DNA of 19,477 bases, taken from NCBI GenBank assembly GCA_021647585.1, contig JAKIUK010000074.1, positions 1 to 19,477 on the forward strand, in the 5' to 3' direction. How positions within the stretch are numbered: position 1 is the stretch's first letter; each line of letters starts with the position of its first letter. This DNA is from Methylococcaceae bacterium. Lineage in GTDB: Bacteria; Pseudomonadota; Gammaproteobacteria; Methylococcales; Methylomonadaceae. Of this stretch, positions 7,463 to 15,687 are shown piece by piece. The position numbers were made by a program, and so were the translations under genes. The notes under the pieces are model-generated. The model was not told the DNA's origin. It saw only the letters and a program-made list of their open reading frames with translations, and ran no database searches.

Positions 7463-8377
7463 ATGAACTTATGCACGTCAACTCTATCAAGGTATGATTT
7501 TGATCAGGCAATTGAAATAGCACAGCTATCAGGTTGCCAGGGTATAGAACTTCGAATATCAGATAAATACCACGTCAGTCTGCAACAGGCACAGAGAAAT
7601 GGGTATAGTATATACAGGACTGTTAAGGCAAAAAACCTGGAGTTATCGGTGTTGAATTCTGATATCTCGGTAGAAGATACAGGTGCAGTGGATCAACTAC
7701 TTAAAGTAGCAGAAATAATGCGTACATCACAAATTGGTGTCGTTCTTCCACGTGCTACTCATAGAACAGTAGTTTTTCAGAGCAGAACCAATGAAGGTAT
7801 TTTGTTATATGATAATCAAAATCAACCAGCAGAGATTATTGATCGACTGAAAGTATGCTTAAAAAAAATAGAAGCAAAGGCTGAACAGGCAGGTGTGCAA
7901 ATTCTATTAGAAATACGTCGAGGTACAGTGATGAGTAGTTTTAGTAGTGCCTATTTTCTGGTAATGGATTTGAATCCAAAGTGGATAGGAATTACTTTTA
8001 ATCCAGCTAACATGCATGTGAATATGGAAGAAGACTGGAAATTTGGACTCAGTTTAATTGGCAATTATATTGCCAATGTACATGTGAAAAATGTTCTATG
8101 CAAACAATCAGATGAAAGCATGACGCGTAGCTGGAAATCATTTGAACGGGGAATGGTTGACTGGGGGGAACTTATTACAACATTAGATCAATCGGGTTAT
8201 ACAGGAAATTATGCAATAGAAGATTTTCTTACGCCTCAAAACCAGGTTGATCATACTATTGATTATATAAAAAACGTTACTTTAACATTACAGAAAATGG
8301 TGGAGAGAAACCTTAATAAATTACCCATATTTCAAAGAGGGTATAATCAGAATTTTGAATTTCAGTCTCTCTCTTAG
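7463..8377 (+). CDS. Sugar phosphate isomerase/epimerase-like TIM-barrel protein
   Basis: 304-residue cytosolic protein with the layout of the AP-endonuclease family 2 / xylose-isomerase-like TIM barrel. Strand motifs in order are GCQGIELR (24-31), ILLEIR with Glu150, GITFNPANMH (176-185), NVHVKNV (205-211, His207) and YAIEDF with Glu253. In characterised relatives the metal site uses Glu, Asp, His and Glu from these strands. Here the usual Asp-containing LDxGH motif reads FNPANMH, and HVKD reads HVKN, so metal binding may be altered. The substrate cannot be predicted. The ATG has GGGGA upstream with a short spacer. It stands alone, divergent from the oxidase module and convergent with the SH3b lipoprotein gene. 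The last 20 residues look like an unstructured tail. Confidence 0.75.
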   Translation: MNLCTSTLSRYDFDQAIEIAQLSGCQGIELRISDKYHVSLQQAQRNGYSIYRTVKAKNLELSVLNSDISVEDTGAVDQLLKVAEIMRTSQIGVVLPRATHRTVVFQSRTNEGILLYDNQNQPAEIIDRLKVCLKKIEAKAEQAGVQILLEIRRGTVMSSFSSAYFLVMDLNPKWIGITFNPANMHVNMEEDWKFGLSLIGNYIANVHVKNVLCKQSDESMTRSWKSFERGMVDWGELITTLDQSGYTGNYAIEDFLTPQNQVDHTIDYIKNVTLTLQKMVERNLNKLPIFQRGYNQNFEFQSLS

Positions 8378-8388
8378 AAAGGCATGAT

Positions 8389-8421
8389 AAACCAAGAAAA
8401 ATCAGTTTGCGTATTTGGTTT
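8389..8421. terminator. Candidate bidirectional terminator hairpin
   Basis: AAACCAA (8389-8395) and TTGGTTT (8415-8421) form a 7-bp stem with a 19-nt loop, exactly between two convergent genes. The loop is long and the T-run short, so the call rests mainly on position. Confidence 0.3.
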
Positions 8422-8424
8422 CCT

Positions 8425-9156
8425 TTATTGATCAATAGAGATCAAATTTTTATGTATCCAGGCGAGATTATTGCCTGTATCCAAGTAATACCAATTTCTT
8501 TTTTGGCCTAATAAGCTAATCTTATTACCTACTTTAAGGGAGCCAACAATCCTGCATTTCATACTGGCTCCATCTCGGATGTTTACTCTGGACTTGATAA
8601 CGGTCGCCTGTTTTGAAAATAATTTATCAGGCGTATGGTTACATTTTCTGTTTTTTGATCTGCTCCTACTAAGGCGTGTTCTTTTTGATGCAATTTTTAT
8701 GGCATTTAATTCTTTATTAATACTTTCATTTAACGCTGTCACCCATTGGTTATAAACCTTTTCAATAGTTGCACTTTGCTGAATTCGAATAACCTTGTTC
8801 TGGGTAGTTATTGGGTAATTAATTCCTGAAGAAGACAAGGGTTTGTAATTTAAATTTAGGCTGCTTTGATAATAAATTCTGTATGAATCTAAATCATAAG
8901 TAATTGATACCCTGGCACCCTGCCCCTGTTTTATCGGTGAAGTATAGGCGGCCAAAATTTCAGTAGGTGATTTCACCGTGGCAGTCCACCCGGCATGTTC
9001 AGCGCCTTTAATTATTGCCTGTTGTACATCTTGGTTAGATCTTCCTTTAGGAGCTGAAAACCCCGATTGCAAGATATTGAAAACGGGTGCGGTTGTACAT
9101 GCTGTGCATAGGGAAATTACACAAAAAAACACGAGACGAACAAAGTATTTTTTCAT
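8425..9156 (-). CDS. SH3b-domain putative lipoprotein
   Basis: 243-residue exported protein of unknown role. The N-terminus is a lipoprotein-type signal (hydrophobic 7-18, LCTAC with Cys20 as the likely lipidated residue; Cys at -3 makes the lipobox imperfect). Residues 25-150 form a domain I do not recognise, containing HAGWTA and an alternating-strand section. A very basic linker (about 157-171, KRTRLSRSRSKNRK) follows. Residues 184-241 are a bacterial SH3 domain with the hallmarks SRVNIRDGAS, GSLKVGNKI, NWYYLDTG and LAWIHKNLI. SH3b domains often bind peptidoglycan or cell-surface ligands, so an envelope function is likely. No SD is strong; the ATG is chosen for the signal peptide. No partner gene is adjacent. 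Confidence 0.75.
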   Translation of the reverse strand: MKKYFVRLVFFCVISLCTACTTAPVFNILQSGFSAPKGRSNQDVQQAIIKGAEHAGWTATVKSPTEILAAYTSPIKQGQGARVSITYDLDSYRIYYQSSLNLNYKPLSSSGINYPITTQNKVIRIQQSATIEKVYNQWVTALNESINKELNAIKIASKRTRLSRSRSKNRKCNHTPDKLFSKQATVIKSRVNIRDGASMKCRIVGSLKVGNKISLLGQKRNWYYLDTGNNLAWIHKNLISIDQ

Positions 9157-9610
9157 AATTGGCTAACTCAATTTTCATGATTTGACATCGTAATCTCCAA
9201 GACTATAAGAACTGTTATTTACTGTCAATCAATAAGTTTTTAAAGAAGTTAAGTGATCTCTGAATAAAACCATTATTAATCGCCTGACATGTTGGATTTC
9301 AAGTGTTATAGGGATCAAAAAAACAGACCTTATTAAAATAACAAGATTAAATAAATATATCCTTAAACTTTAAGTGGATTTTTGTAGCTATATACGAAGA
9401 AGGTATTTAGCCCTATAACGAACAATTCTTGATAAAAAATTTTCTTCGGATCTCTAACATGGGTTTTGTGTGCGTTATACAGATAAATAGGAATTAGTCA
9501 GTTACCTCTTATTTTTAGTAAACAATCGATAAATCTTCATGTTTTACTTTGGTTAATTGATCAAAATTTCAGTGCTCAGTTTTAGTGTACTGAATACAGA
9601 TAAGAAAAAA
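9157..9610. other. AT-rich intergenic stretch without recognisable genes
   Basis: About 450 bp upstream of the lipoprotein gene. Stops occur in all frames and no RNA gene, terminator or strong repeat is seen. The lipoprotein promoter (minus strand) should be in its left part. Confidence 0.5.
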
Positions 9611-9754
9611 ATGATAATCACCGATACAACTATAAATGGCTTAATTGCTCTACTCCTCATATTACAAGCAATGCTCTTCGCCGAACTTTCCCAAGCTGTT
9701 GAATTATACAAACTGGTGAATTCAACCTCTCCTATTAAGTTGAAAGTTAAATAA
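9611..9754 (+). CDS. Possible small membrane or secreted peptide, or gene remnant
   Basis: 47 codons from the ATG at 9611; the frame is open upstream to a TTG at 9557 but that part looks random. The product has a hydrophobic core (GLIALLLILQAMLFAEL) followed by SQAVELYKLVNSTSP, so it reads like a signal peptide plus the first residues of a secreted protein. The VELYKLVNS portion vaguely recalls the start of DUF4124-type periplasmic proteins, so it could be the 5' stub of a decayed gene. The upstream sequence is A-rich with no clear SD. Low confidence that it is functional. Confidence 0.25.
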   Translation: MIITDTTINGLIALLLILQAMLFAELSQAVELYKLVNSTSPIKLKVK

Positions 9755-9913
9755 CTAATTCAACCTATTGAGGTTTAGGGGTCAATTATTTAGTGTTAAA
9801 TGCAAATAACATGCAGTTCTTTCTTAGCGGGATAAAAAAAATGCTTTATGCAAAGATGGGATACATAATTTCTATGTACTAACATGAGTAAACAGACATC
9901 AAGCTTGACTCGC

Positions 9914-10372
9914 TTATTTCCAGGGCATTATGGGTACTGTTGATATACTATTGGCTGGAGCACCATCTATTAACTTACGGCTGATAGCAACATAAATAAG
10001 CGTGTTACGTTGAGAGTCAAACAGTCGAGTTACCCGGGTTTCTTTAAAAAAAATAGAGGTGTCTGCACTAAATGCTGTTTCTTGTTTCGGTAACTTGTCT
10101 TTAATAATAATTGGGCCGACCTGGCGGCAGGCAATAGAGAATTGGGAAGGGTCTTCAGCCAACCCTAATGCACCTTTAATACCGCCTTTCTTTGCCTGGC
10201 TTATATGACAGCTGATACCTTGTACTTTTGGGTCATCAAATGCCTGGATACAGACTTTGTGGTTTGCACCAATTAGTTTCCATGAGGTGGTGATGCAACC
10301 AATTTCCTCAGCATGGATAATAGACGAAAAAATACCAATTAATGAGGCGCATGAGAGTAATATTTTGTTCAT
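9914..10372 (-). CDS. creA: CreA family periplasmic protein
   Basis: 152-residue exported protein of the CreA family, whose biochemical function is unknown. The signal peptide ends near IIHA (residue 21) and is followed by EEIGCITTSWKLIGANHK. The family hallmarks are present: AFDDPKVQG, CHISQAKKGGIKG, GLAEDPSQ, ACRQVGPI, and the C-terminal STVPIMPW. Length is close to E. coli CreA (about 157). Mature cysteines are C26, C41, C55 and C82, enough for disulfides. In enterobacteria creA lies beside creBCD; here no response regulator, kinase or CreD is adjacent, so it is a stand-alone copy. The start is the only ATG that gives a signal peptide. Confidence 0.9.
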   Translation of the reverse strand: MNKILLSCASLIGIFSSIIHAEEIGCITTSWKLIGANHKVCIQAFDDPKVQGISCHISQAKKGGIKGALGLAEDPSQFSIACRQVGPIIIKDKLPKQETAFSADTSIFFKETRVTRLFDSQRNTLIYVAISRKLIDGAPANSISTVPIMPWK

Positions 10373-10878
10373 ATTGTGTTAACCAAGTTTAACGGGGAAA
10401 TTGGATTGTATCAGAGCAACTGATAAATAACTTGATCGATTGTATTCTATAATTATGAACTGATTGCAAGCAGCCTTTTCCTTCTGAGCTGAGATCATAC
10501 CTGGATATGTACAAATACAGGTACTTTCACTCTATCTTTTGAGATATACGGTATGAATACATTCCTGTAGCTTTGGAAACAGCATCTGATCGCAAGGGAC
10601 GGCGGAAATGCAGATATCGCTAGGCGCTTTTATCTGCTCTGCCGTCAGCAGTCTTGAGAAGCAACTTACAACCTGTTATTTGTTAATCGATACATAAACG
10701 TATTGTTAATTTGTTTGTATGGCCCTTTATTTTCTTTGATTTTCAAAAGCTTTAATAGCATAATAAATCTGAAAAACTAACTATACTGCTTACTATGATA
10801 ATACCATTTTTCTTTATATCTGGTATTTTGGCTGTTAGAATTGATTTTGGTGTTGTAATAAATAGTTGAGGAAAGGCT
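10373..10878. other. Intergenic region between creA and the lysine-rich protein gene
   Basis: About 500 bp separating divergent genes, without a recognisable ORF or RNA gene. It holds three inverted repeats. TACCTG/CAGGTA lies at 10498-10503 with 10518-10523. A larger GC-rich hairpin lies at 10598-10646. ATACCA/TGGTAT lies at 10801-10806 with 10821-10826, about 50 bp before the downstream ATG. The last could be an operator for the downstream gene, which is speculative. Confidence 0.5.
10598..10646. repeat. Imperfect GC-rich hairpin
   Basis: GACGGC (10598-10603) pairs with GCCGTC (10641-10646), and GCAGATA (10610-10616) pairs with TATCTGC (10631-10637), separated by small internal loops. It is markedly more GC-rich than its surroundings and lacks a T-run, so it looks like a REP-type intergenic palindrome more than a terminator. 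Confidence 0.6.
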
Positions 10879-11331
10879 ATGGCAGAAGTATTATTTATTT
10901 TGGTCACTGTGTATGTTGTTTATGTGGTGCATTCCATTGTTACCTGCAAGCAAAGCAATAAAACAGAAGAGGTTACTACGAAAGCACAGGCTTCAGTTGC
11001 CGAAATAGCAGTCAAAAAAGAACCAAAACAGACAGTTGCTGAGAAAAAGAAAGTCGTTGAAAAAAAGACTTTAGTCGAAAAGAAACCGGTAGCTAAATCA
11101 AAAGTCAAGACTAAGACTAAGCTCCCTGCGGGGAGTTTGCGTAACCCAGAAACAGGGGAAGTGGCTAAAATAGCCAGCCAGTATCGAATGACTAAACGCT
11201 GGATTAAAGACGCACTGGTTACCGAAGGTTTATTGCAGAAAGTCTATAAAACTAATGAAATTGATGATGCTGCGAAAGTAAAGATTGATAAGGCTCTAGT
11301 TAAGCTTGCTAAAATGGATAAATATCAATAA
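10879..11331 (+). CDS. Membrane-anchored protein with Lys/Ala/Val-rich linker, unknown function
   Basis: 150-residue protein I do not recognise. Residues 3-20 form one hydrophobic membrane segment (VLFILVTVYVVYVVHSIV). Residues 25-82 are a low-complexity, highly charged linker with repeated EKK units, probably extended or coiled. Residues 84-150 form a compact, helix-rich C-terminal domain beginning LPAGSLRNPETGEVAKIA, with RMTKRWIKDALVTEGLL resembling a helix-turn-helix or a small peptide-binding fold. The product is very basic. The ATG has a good SD (GAGGAAAGG) upstream. The linker would hold the C-terminal domain away from the membrane, possibly on DNA, RNA or peptidoglycan; this is inference. 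It is monocistronic, and a foldback half element follows its stop. Confidence 0.7.
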   Translation: MAEVLFILVTVYVVYVVHSIVTCKQSNKTEEVTTKAQASVAEIAVKKEPKQTVAEKKKVVEKKTLVEKKPVAKSKVKTKTKLPAGSLRNPETGEVAKIASQYRMTKRWIKDALVTEGLLQKVYKTNEIDDAAKVKIDKALVKLAKMDKYQ

Positions 11332-11346
11332 CCATCAGCAATGGTC

Positions 11347-11434
11347 GTGTAGCAAGTAACGCAAACATTTCTACAACAAAGAAGCCTAACAAAATACAAA
11401 GTCAATTGTTCAAGTTATTCTGTGCGCGTTCCTA
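11347..11434. repeat. Foldback family, half element (copy 2)
   Basis: Related in reverse orientation to the left arm and core of the element at 2428-2620. A 29-base block at 11390-11418 is the exact reverse complement of 2454-2482, and the match continues with differences on both sides, including TTTCTACAAC and CGTTCCTA. The core GTGTAGCAAGTAACGC is a decayed version of the family core. The complementary arm is missing, so this copy is truncated. It ends 2 bp before the pilR stop codon. Confidence 0.85.
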
Positions 11435-11436
11435 AA

Positions 11437-12777
11437 TCAATCCAGTCCTAGTTTCTTCAATCGGTAACGTAAGGATCTGAATGAAAGTCCTAAATGTTTG
11501 GCAGTAGCGGTTTTATTCCAACGGTTTTCTTCCAGTGCTCGGCTGAGTGCTTCTTTCTCAATTTTTTCTAAATAGTCTTCTAATGATGTTTTAGAAGGGT
11601 CAAATTTTTCCGCATTAGGCAGGTCAGTATTTACAGAAAGATTTAAATCCTCCTGCTCAATAATATTTCCATCGTACAATGCTAATGCACGTTCTAGTAT
11701 ATTCTCAAGTTCACGGACATTACCTGGAAAGTGGTATTTCTTTAAAGCAGAAATAGCGTGTTCGCTTAAGGTGGGTTGCTGTTGATTGTTATTTGTTGAT
11801 AATTTGGATAATAAATGTTCAGCCAGTTCTGGAATGTCTGTTGCTCTGTCACGTAACGGTGGAGTGATAAGTTCAATAACATTTATGCGATAATATAGAT
11901 CTTGCCTGAACTCTCCATCTTCAACCATAAGATTAAGGTTTTTATGGGTGGCACTTAATAATCGAACATTTATAGCGGTCTCTTGTTGTTCTCCCAGAAC
12001 CCGGATTTTTTTCTCTTGTATCGCCCGAAGTAACTTTACTTGTAAGGCTAAAGGTAAATCGGCTACTTCATCTAAAAATAAAGTACCGCCGTCCGCGGCT
12101 TGAAACAGGCCCTTTTTATCGGCAGTAGCTCCGGTAAAGCTGCCTTTTTTATGACCAAAAAACTCACTTTCCATTAATTCATGAGGAATGGCACCGCAGT
12201 TTACTGCAATAAAGGGAGCGTCATGTCGTGGGCTTTGTTTATGTATTAATTTAGCGACTAACTCTTTTCCTGAGCCGGATTCACCACTTATATAAACAGG
12301 TGCCTGGCTGCGAGCTACCTTTTCAATTTTGGTACGGATATCTCTCATTAATTGAGACTCACCCAGGAGTGTGTGACGAGTTCTCCGATCTTTATTTTGA
12401 TGCGATTGCTCGGAAAGTTTAAGTGCGTTATTGACCAGTTGTCTAAGTACAGTGAGGTCAACAGGTTTTGATAAAAAATCAAAAGCGCCTGTTTTCATCG
12501 CTTTTATTGCTATATCCATATTACCGTGGGCAGTAATAACAGCAACAGGTATTGGTGTAGCACTTTTCTGTATGTAATCAACCAGGTCTAGACCATTTCC
12601 ATCGGGTAATTTCATATCGGTGAGGCAGAGGTCAAACTTATTTTGTGCAAATAAAAGCTTTGCAGAAGCTATGTTTTCTGTACATATTGTTCGAATATTC
12701 ATCCTGTTCAAGGTGATTTCCAATAATTCCCTAATATCGGGTTCATCATCAATAACAAGTGTTAATGGGCGATTCAT
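11437..12777 (-). CDS. pilR: Sigma-54-dependent response regulator PilR
   Basis: 446-residue NtrC-type regulator that, in the PilSR system, activates sigma-54 promoters of type IV pilin genes. Receiver domain about 5-118: acidic pair D10/D11, phospho-acceptor D54, T82 and K104. AAA+ domain about 137-370: Walker A GESGSGKE (165-172), sigma-54 contact loop GSFTGA (212-217), Walker B GTLFLDEV (231-238), and the arginine-containing PPLRDR and PGNVRELEN segments. A Fis-type helix-turn-helix is at about 421-441 (WNKTATAKHLGLSFRSLRYRLKKLGL), a C-terminus very typical of PilR. All key residues are present. The start overlaps the pilS stop by 4 bp, indicating one operon. Pilin genes are not in this window. 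Confidence 0.92.
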   Translation of the reverse strand: MNRPLTLVIDDEPDIRELLEITLNRMNIRTICTENIASAKLLFAQNKFDLCLTDMKLPDGNGLDLVDYIQKSATPIPVAVITAHGNMDIAIKAMKTGAFDFLSKPVDLTVLRQLVNNALKLSEQSHQNKDRRTRHTLLGESQLMRDIRTKIEKVARSQAPVYISGESGSGKELVAKLIHKQSPRHDAPFIAVNCGAIPHELMESEFFGHKKGSFTGATADKKGLFQAADGGTLFLDEVADLPLALQVKLLRAIQEKKIRVLGEQQETAINVRLLSATHKNLNLMVEDGEFRQDLYYRINVIELITPPLRDRATDIPELAEHLLSKLSTNNNQQQPTLSEHAISALKKYHFPGNVRELENILERALALYDGNIIEQEDLNLSVNTDLPNAEKFDPSKTSLEDYLEKIEKEALSRALEENRWNKTATAKHLGLSFRSLRYRLKKLGLD

Positions 12778-14411
12778 ATTTCAATTGTAGAATTATTTGC
12801 ACTGGGTAAACAGAGCATGAAATTACTTTTGTTATTAGGGGTTATAGCATAACTTAATTTTGCTTGATTGAGTTCAGCTAATTCTCTGGAGATATATAAG
12901 CCTAATCCTGTTCCTGTAGGAGATGTGGTGAAAAACGGTTCGAAAAGGTGGCTGGCCGTTTCAGGATCAATTTTTGGACCATTATCCACTATTCTAATGT
13001 AGGGAGAATGGTCTAACAGACTGAGTTCAACAATGATTTTATCAGTTGATAAATCACCATATTCTAGGGCATTTGAGCATAAGTTGTCTAAGATTTGTTT
13101 AAGGTGGCCCATATCCATATAAACCCATAAACTTTTCTCTTTAACCACAATTTCAAAACAATCAGTCGCACAACCACTAGCAAGGATGAAGTTCTGTAGA
13201 TAGCTATGAATCCACTGAGTAAGATTTATTTTTTCTCTTTTGGAAGGACGTCTACGAGAAAGTTGAAGTACATCTTCAATGATTTTATTTACCCTTAGGC
13301 AATGAGATTGTATGATTTCAGTCAGTCGTTTATCTTCATCTGATAACTGCGGAGCCTCGGACAAAAGCTGGCCTGCGTGACTAATAGCGCCTAGGGGATT
13401 GCGTATTTCATGAGCAATACTAGCAGTCAGACGACCTAATGAAGCCAGTTTGTTCTGTTGTAACCTTTGATTATAAAGTGATATATCTTCTATGATAATC
13501 ATATGAAAGGTTTGCTGCTGAGTCTTGAGCAAGGAGAACCTAATATGAACTTCACTTTGATTAGGTAATCGGATGAGGGAAATATCTTGTGAAAAATCGT
13601 CCAGCCATAACTGGAATCCCTTGCTTAATTGTGTCGAAATCTCTGAAAGATTCTGTGGCTGGGTTGTATTATCATTACCTGACAGAATGTTTAAAGCGGC
13701 TTCATTGTACATTCTAATCTGCTGTTGAGAATTGCTGATAATAATGCCAGATTGTAAGTGTTGAATAATGTATCGATTGAGCTCTTCAAGGTTAGAAATG
13801 GTTTGTTGATGTAGGGAAGCCAATATTTCTGATTGTTCTGCCCGTTTGGCAAGAACGTAAGATAAATAGGCAATGGTGAAGAATGACGCTCCCAACATGC
13901 CGGCATAGGTAAATGAAGTCTTATCAAAGGCATGTGACTGAACTGCGTAGAGTTGTTCGGTTAATATGGATAAGCTTGCGAGTGCTGCAAATAACAGTGC
14001 ACAACGTCCCCCAATAAGTAAACCTCCTGCTGCAATTGATACGGCGAGTAGTATACCTATACCACTACTAATTCCACCACTGGCATGCATTATTAAAGAA
14101 ATAAATATAATGTCAGTAAAAATAATGATTTGAGCTTGTGTAGTATAATTGAGTATCCGCCAGAAAATAAAAATACCTGAAATTAACGACAGTAACCAGT
14201 AGCTTAGACTACTATAAGAGTATAGCTGGGCATTATAGAATCCGAGCAAAGAAGGCCCAAAGTTGCTATGAAATAATATAATAAACAGGGATGACAGGAT
14301 AAAACGATAAATAAAGAAAACTTTTAATGAGGACCATGCTTGTTCGACAGGAATTCCATAGCCTTTGGAAAAAGGGCAAGGGTAAATTGTATTAGCTTTA
14401 TTTGAAGACAT
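12774..14411 (-). CDS. pilS: Sensor histidine kinase PilS
   Basis: 545-residue inner-membrane kinase partnered with PilR. I place the start at the ATG at 14411; an in-frame TTG at 14453 would add 14 residues. Neither has a strong SD. About six hydrophobic segments span 30-190, the PilS-type multi-pass sensor region. A PAS-like section follows at about 215-310 (QSGIIISNSQQQIRMYN). HisKA is at 320-385 with His334 in SIAHEIRNPLG. The ATPase domain has N443/N447 (NLCSNALEY), DNG at 476-478 and GTGLGLYIS from 500. All catalytic motifs are intact. It is divergent from sucCD across a gap of about 100 bp. Confidence 0.9.
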   Translation of the reverse strand: MSSNKANTIYPCPFSKGYGIPVEQAWSSLKVFFIYRFILSSLFIILFHSNFGPSLLGFYNAQLYSYSSLSYWLLSLISGIFIFWRILNYTTQAQIIIFTDIIFISLIMHASGGISSGIGILLAVSIAAGGLLIGGRCALLFAALASLSILTEQLYAVQSHAFDKTSFTYAGMLGASFFTIAYLSYVLAKRAEQSEILASLHQQTISNLEELNRYIIQHLQSGIIISNSQQQIRMYNEAALNILSGNDNTTQPQNLSEISTQLSKGFQLWLDDFSQDISLIRLPNQSEVHIRFSLLKTQQQTFHMIIIEDISLYNQRLQQNKLASLGRLTASIAHEIRNPLGAISHAGQLLSEAPQLSDEDKRLTEIIQSHCLRVNKIIEDVLQLSRRRPSKREKINLTQWIHSYLQNFILASGCATDCFEIVVKEKSLWVYMDMGHLKQILDNLCSNALEYGDLSTDKIIVELSLLDHSPYIRIVDNGPKIDPETASHLFEPFFTTSPTGTGLGLYISRELAELNQAKLSYAITPNNKSNFMLCLPSANNSTIEI

Positions 14412-14517
14412 AAAGAATGGTATTTTACTAAAAATTCGATAGAATGTGGGCAAAGAAAAAATTATCTGTTAATTAATCATAGCACTGTTAGTAATTTCAG
14501 TGCAGTTGGAGAAAAAA
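14412..14517. promoter_or_regulatory. Divergent pilS / sucC control region
   Basis: This 106-bp AT-rich gap must contain promoters in both directions. A perfect 6-bp inverted repeat, GCACTG (14482-14487) and CAGTGC (14498-14503) with a 10-nt spacer, lies immediately before the sucC SD (GGAG, 14508-14511). It may be an operator or a small leader hairpin. TAGAAT at 14440-14445 could be a -10 box toward sucC, but no -35 at proper spacing is clear. Confidence 0.45.
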
Positions 14518-15687
14518 ATGAATATCCACGAGTATCAGGCCAAACAGCTTTTTAAGGCGTATGGTATATCTGTACCTCAAGGTCAAATAGCGATAACAGC
14601 GGATGCTGCTGTTTTGGCGACTAAACAAGTTCCTGGTAATGCCTGGGTAGTGAAAGCTCAGGTACATGCGGGTGGACGAGGTAAGGTTGGTGGCGTGAAA
14701 GTGGCTAAAAATACAGATGAAGTTAAACAGTTTGCCTCTGAAATGCTAGGGACGCGGTTGGTTACCAAACAGACTGGTGCAGAAGGTCTGCCTATAGAAT
14801 CAGTATTAATAGAACAAACCTCAGCTATCAAACGAGAATTTTATATCAGTGTACTGGTCGATAGAGCCAGTGAAAGGGTGATGTTTATTTCATCTATTGC
14901 GGGAGGAATGGATATTGAAACCGTTGCTGAAGAAACGCCAGATAAAATAGTGTCTTTAATGGTTGATCCTGCAGCAGGTCTGCAGTCTTATCAATGTCGG
15001 CAAGTCGCTTTTGATTTATCCTTACAGGGCGTTCAAGTCAGAGCACTTGAAAAAATCATGCGAGGCATGTATCAGTTGCTACTGGAAAAAGATGCAAGCC
15101 AGATAGAAATAAACCCGTTAATAGAAACTGAAGAGGGTGAAATAATGGCTTTGGATGCCAAAATAAATTTTGATGATAATGCGGTTGCACTGCATCCAGA
15201 TATTTTGGAATTCCGGGATCAAGGCCAGGAAGATGAAAAGGAAAATAAGGCCAAGCTGTATGATCTGAATTACATCACCCTGGATGGTACTATTGGCTGT
15301 ATGGTCAATGGCGCTGGGCTGGCTATGGCGACAATGGATCTAGTTAAACTCAAAGGAGGCTCACCGGCTAATTTTCTCGATGTCGGTGGCGGTACAAACA
15401 CAGAAAAGGTATGCGAAGCCTTTAAACTTATATTGTCAGACAAAAGCGTAAAAGCCGTATTGGTTAATATCTTTGGTGGAATTGTTCAATGTGATGTAAT
15501 TGCTCAAGGTATTTTAACCGCAGTGGATGAAGTACATGTCAGCATACCTGTGGTAGTCAGATTGGAGGGGACCAATGCAGATAAAGGCAGGGAATTACTG
15601 AATAATTCAGATTTTGGCGTAGTAGCCGCAGACAATTTGGCCAGTGCAGCCGAACAGGTTGTTGCTCTGGCAAAGGAGGTCGCATGA
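14518..15687 (+). CDS. sucC: Succinyl-CoA synthetase (ADP-forming) beta subunit
   Basis: With SucD it interconverts succinyl-CoA and succinate with ATP or GTP formation in the TCA cycle. I start at the ATG at 14518 (GGAG 6 nt upstream; product MNIHEYQAKQLF, the classic SucC start) and reject the GTG at 14500, which would add six residues and bury the SD. The product is 389 residues, against 388 in E. coli. It has the ATP-grasp motif VVKAQVHAGGRGK (44-56), QIEINPLIETEEG, DGTIGCMVNGAGLAMATMD, NFLDVGGG and VNIFGGIVQCD. A malate-CoA ligase beta subunit (MtkA) of serine-cycle methylotrophs is similar in fold; no serine-cycle gene is adjacent and the sequence reads as SucC. It overlaps sucD by 4 bp (ATGA). 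Confidence 0.95.
   Translation: MNIHEYQAKQLFKAYGISVPQGQIAITADAAVLATKQVPGNAWVVKAQVHAGGRGKVGGVKVAKNTDEVKQFASEMLGTRLVTKQTGAEGLPIESVLIEQTSAIKREFYISVLVDRASERVMFISSIAGGMDIETVAEETPDKIVSLMVDPAAGLQSYQCRQVAFDLSLQGVQVRALEKIMRGMYQLLLEKDASQIEINPLIETEEGEIMALDAKINFDDNAVALHPDILEFRDQGQEDEKENKAKLYDLNYITLDGTIGCMVNGAGLAMATMDLVKLKGGSPANFLDVGGGTNTEKVCEAFKLILSDKSVKAVLVNIFGGIVQCDVIAQGILTAVDEVHVSIPVVVRLEGTNADKGRELLNNSDFGVVAADNLASAAEQVVALAKEVA

Noticed and set aside
14500..14517. GTG start for sucC
   Set aside because: It would overlap the Shine-Dalgarno and add residues before the canonical MNIHEYQAKQLF start.
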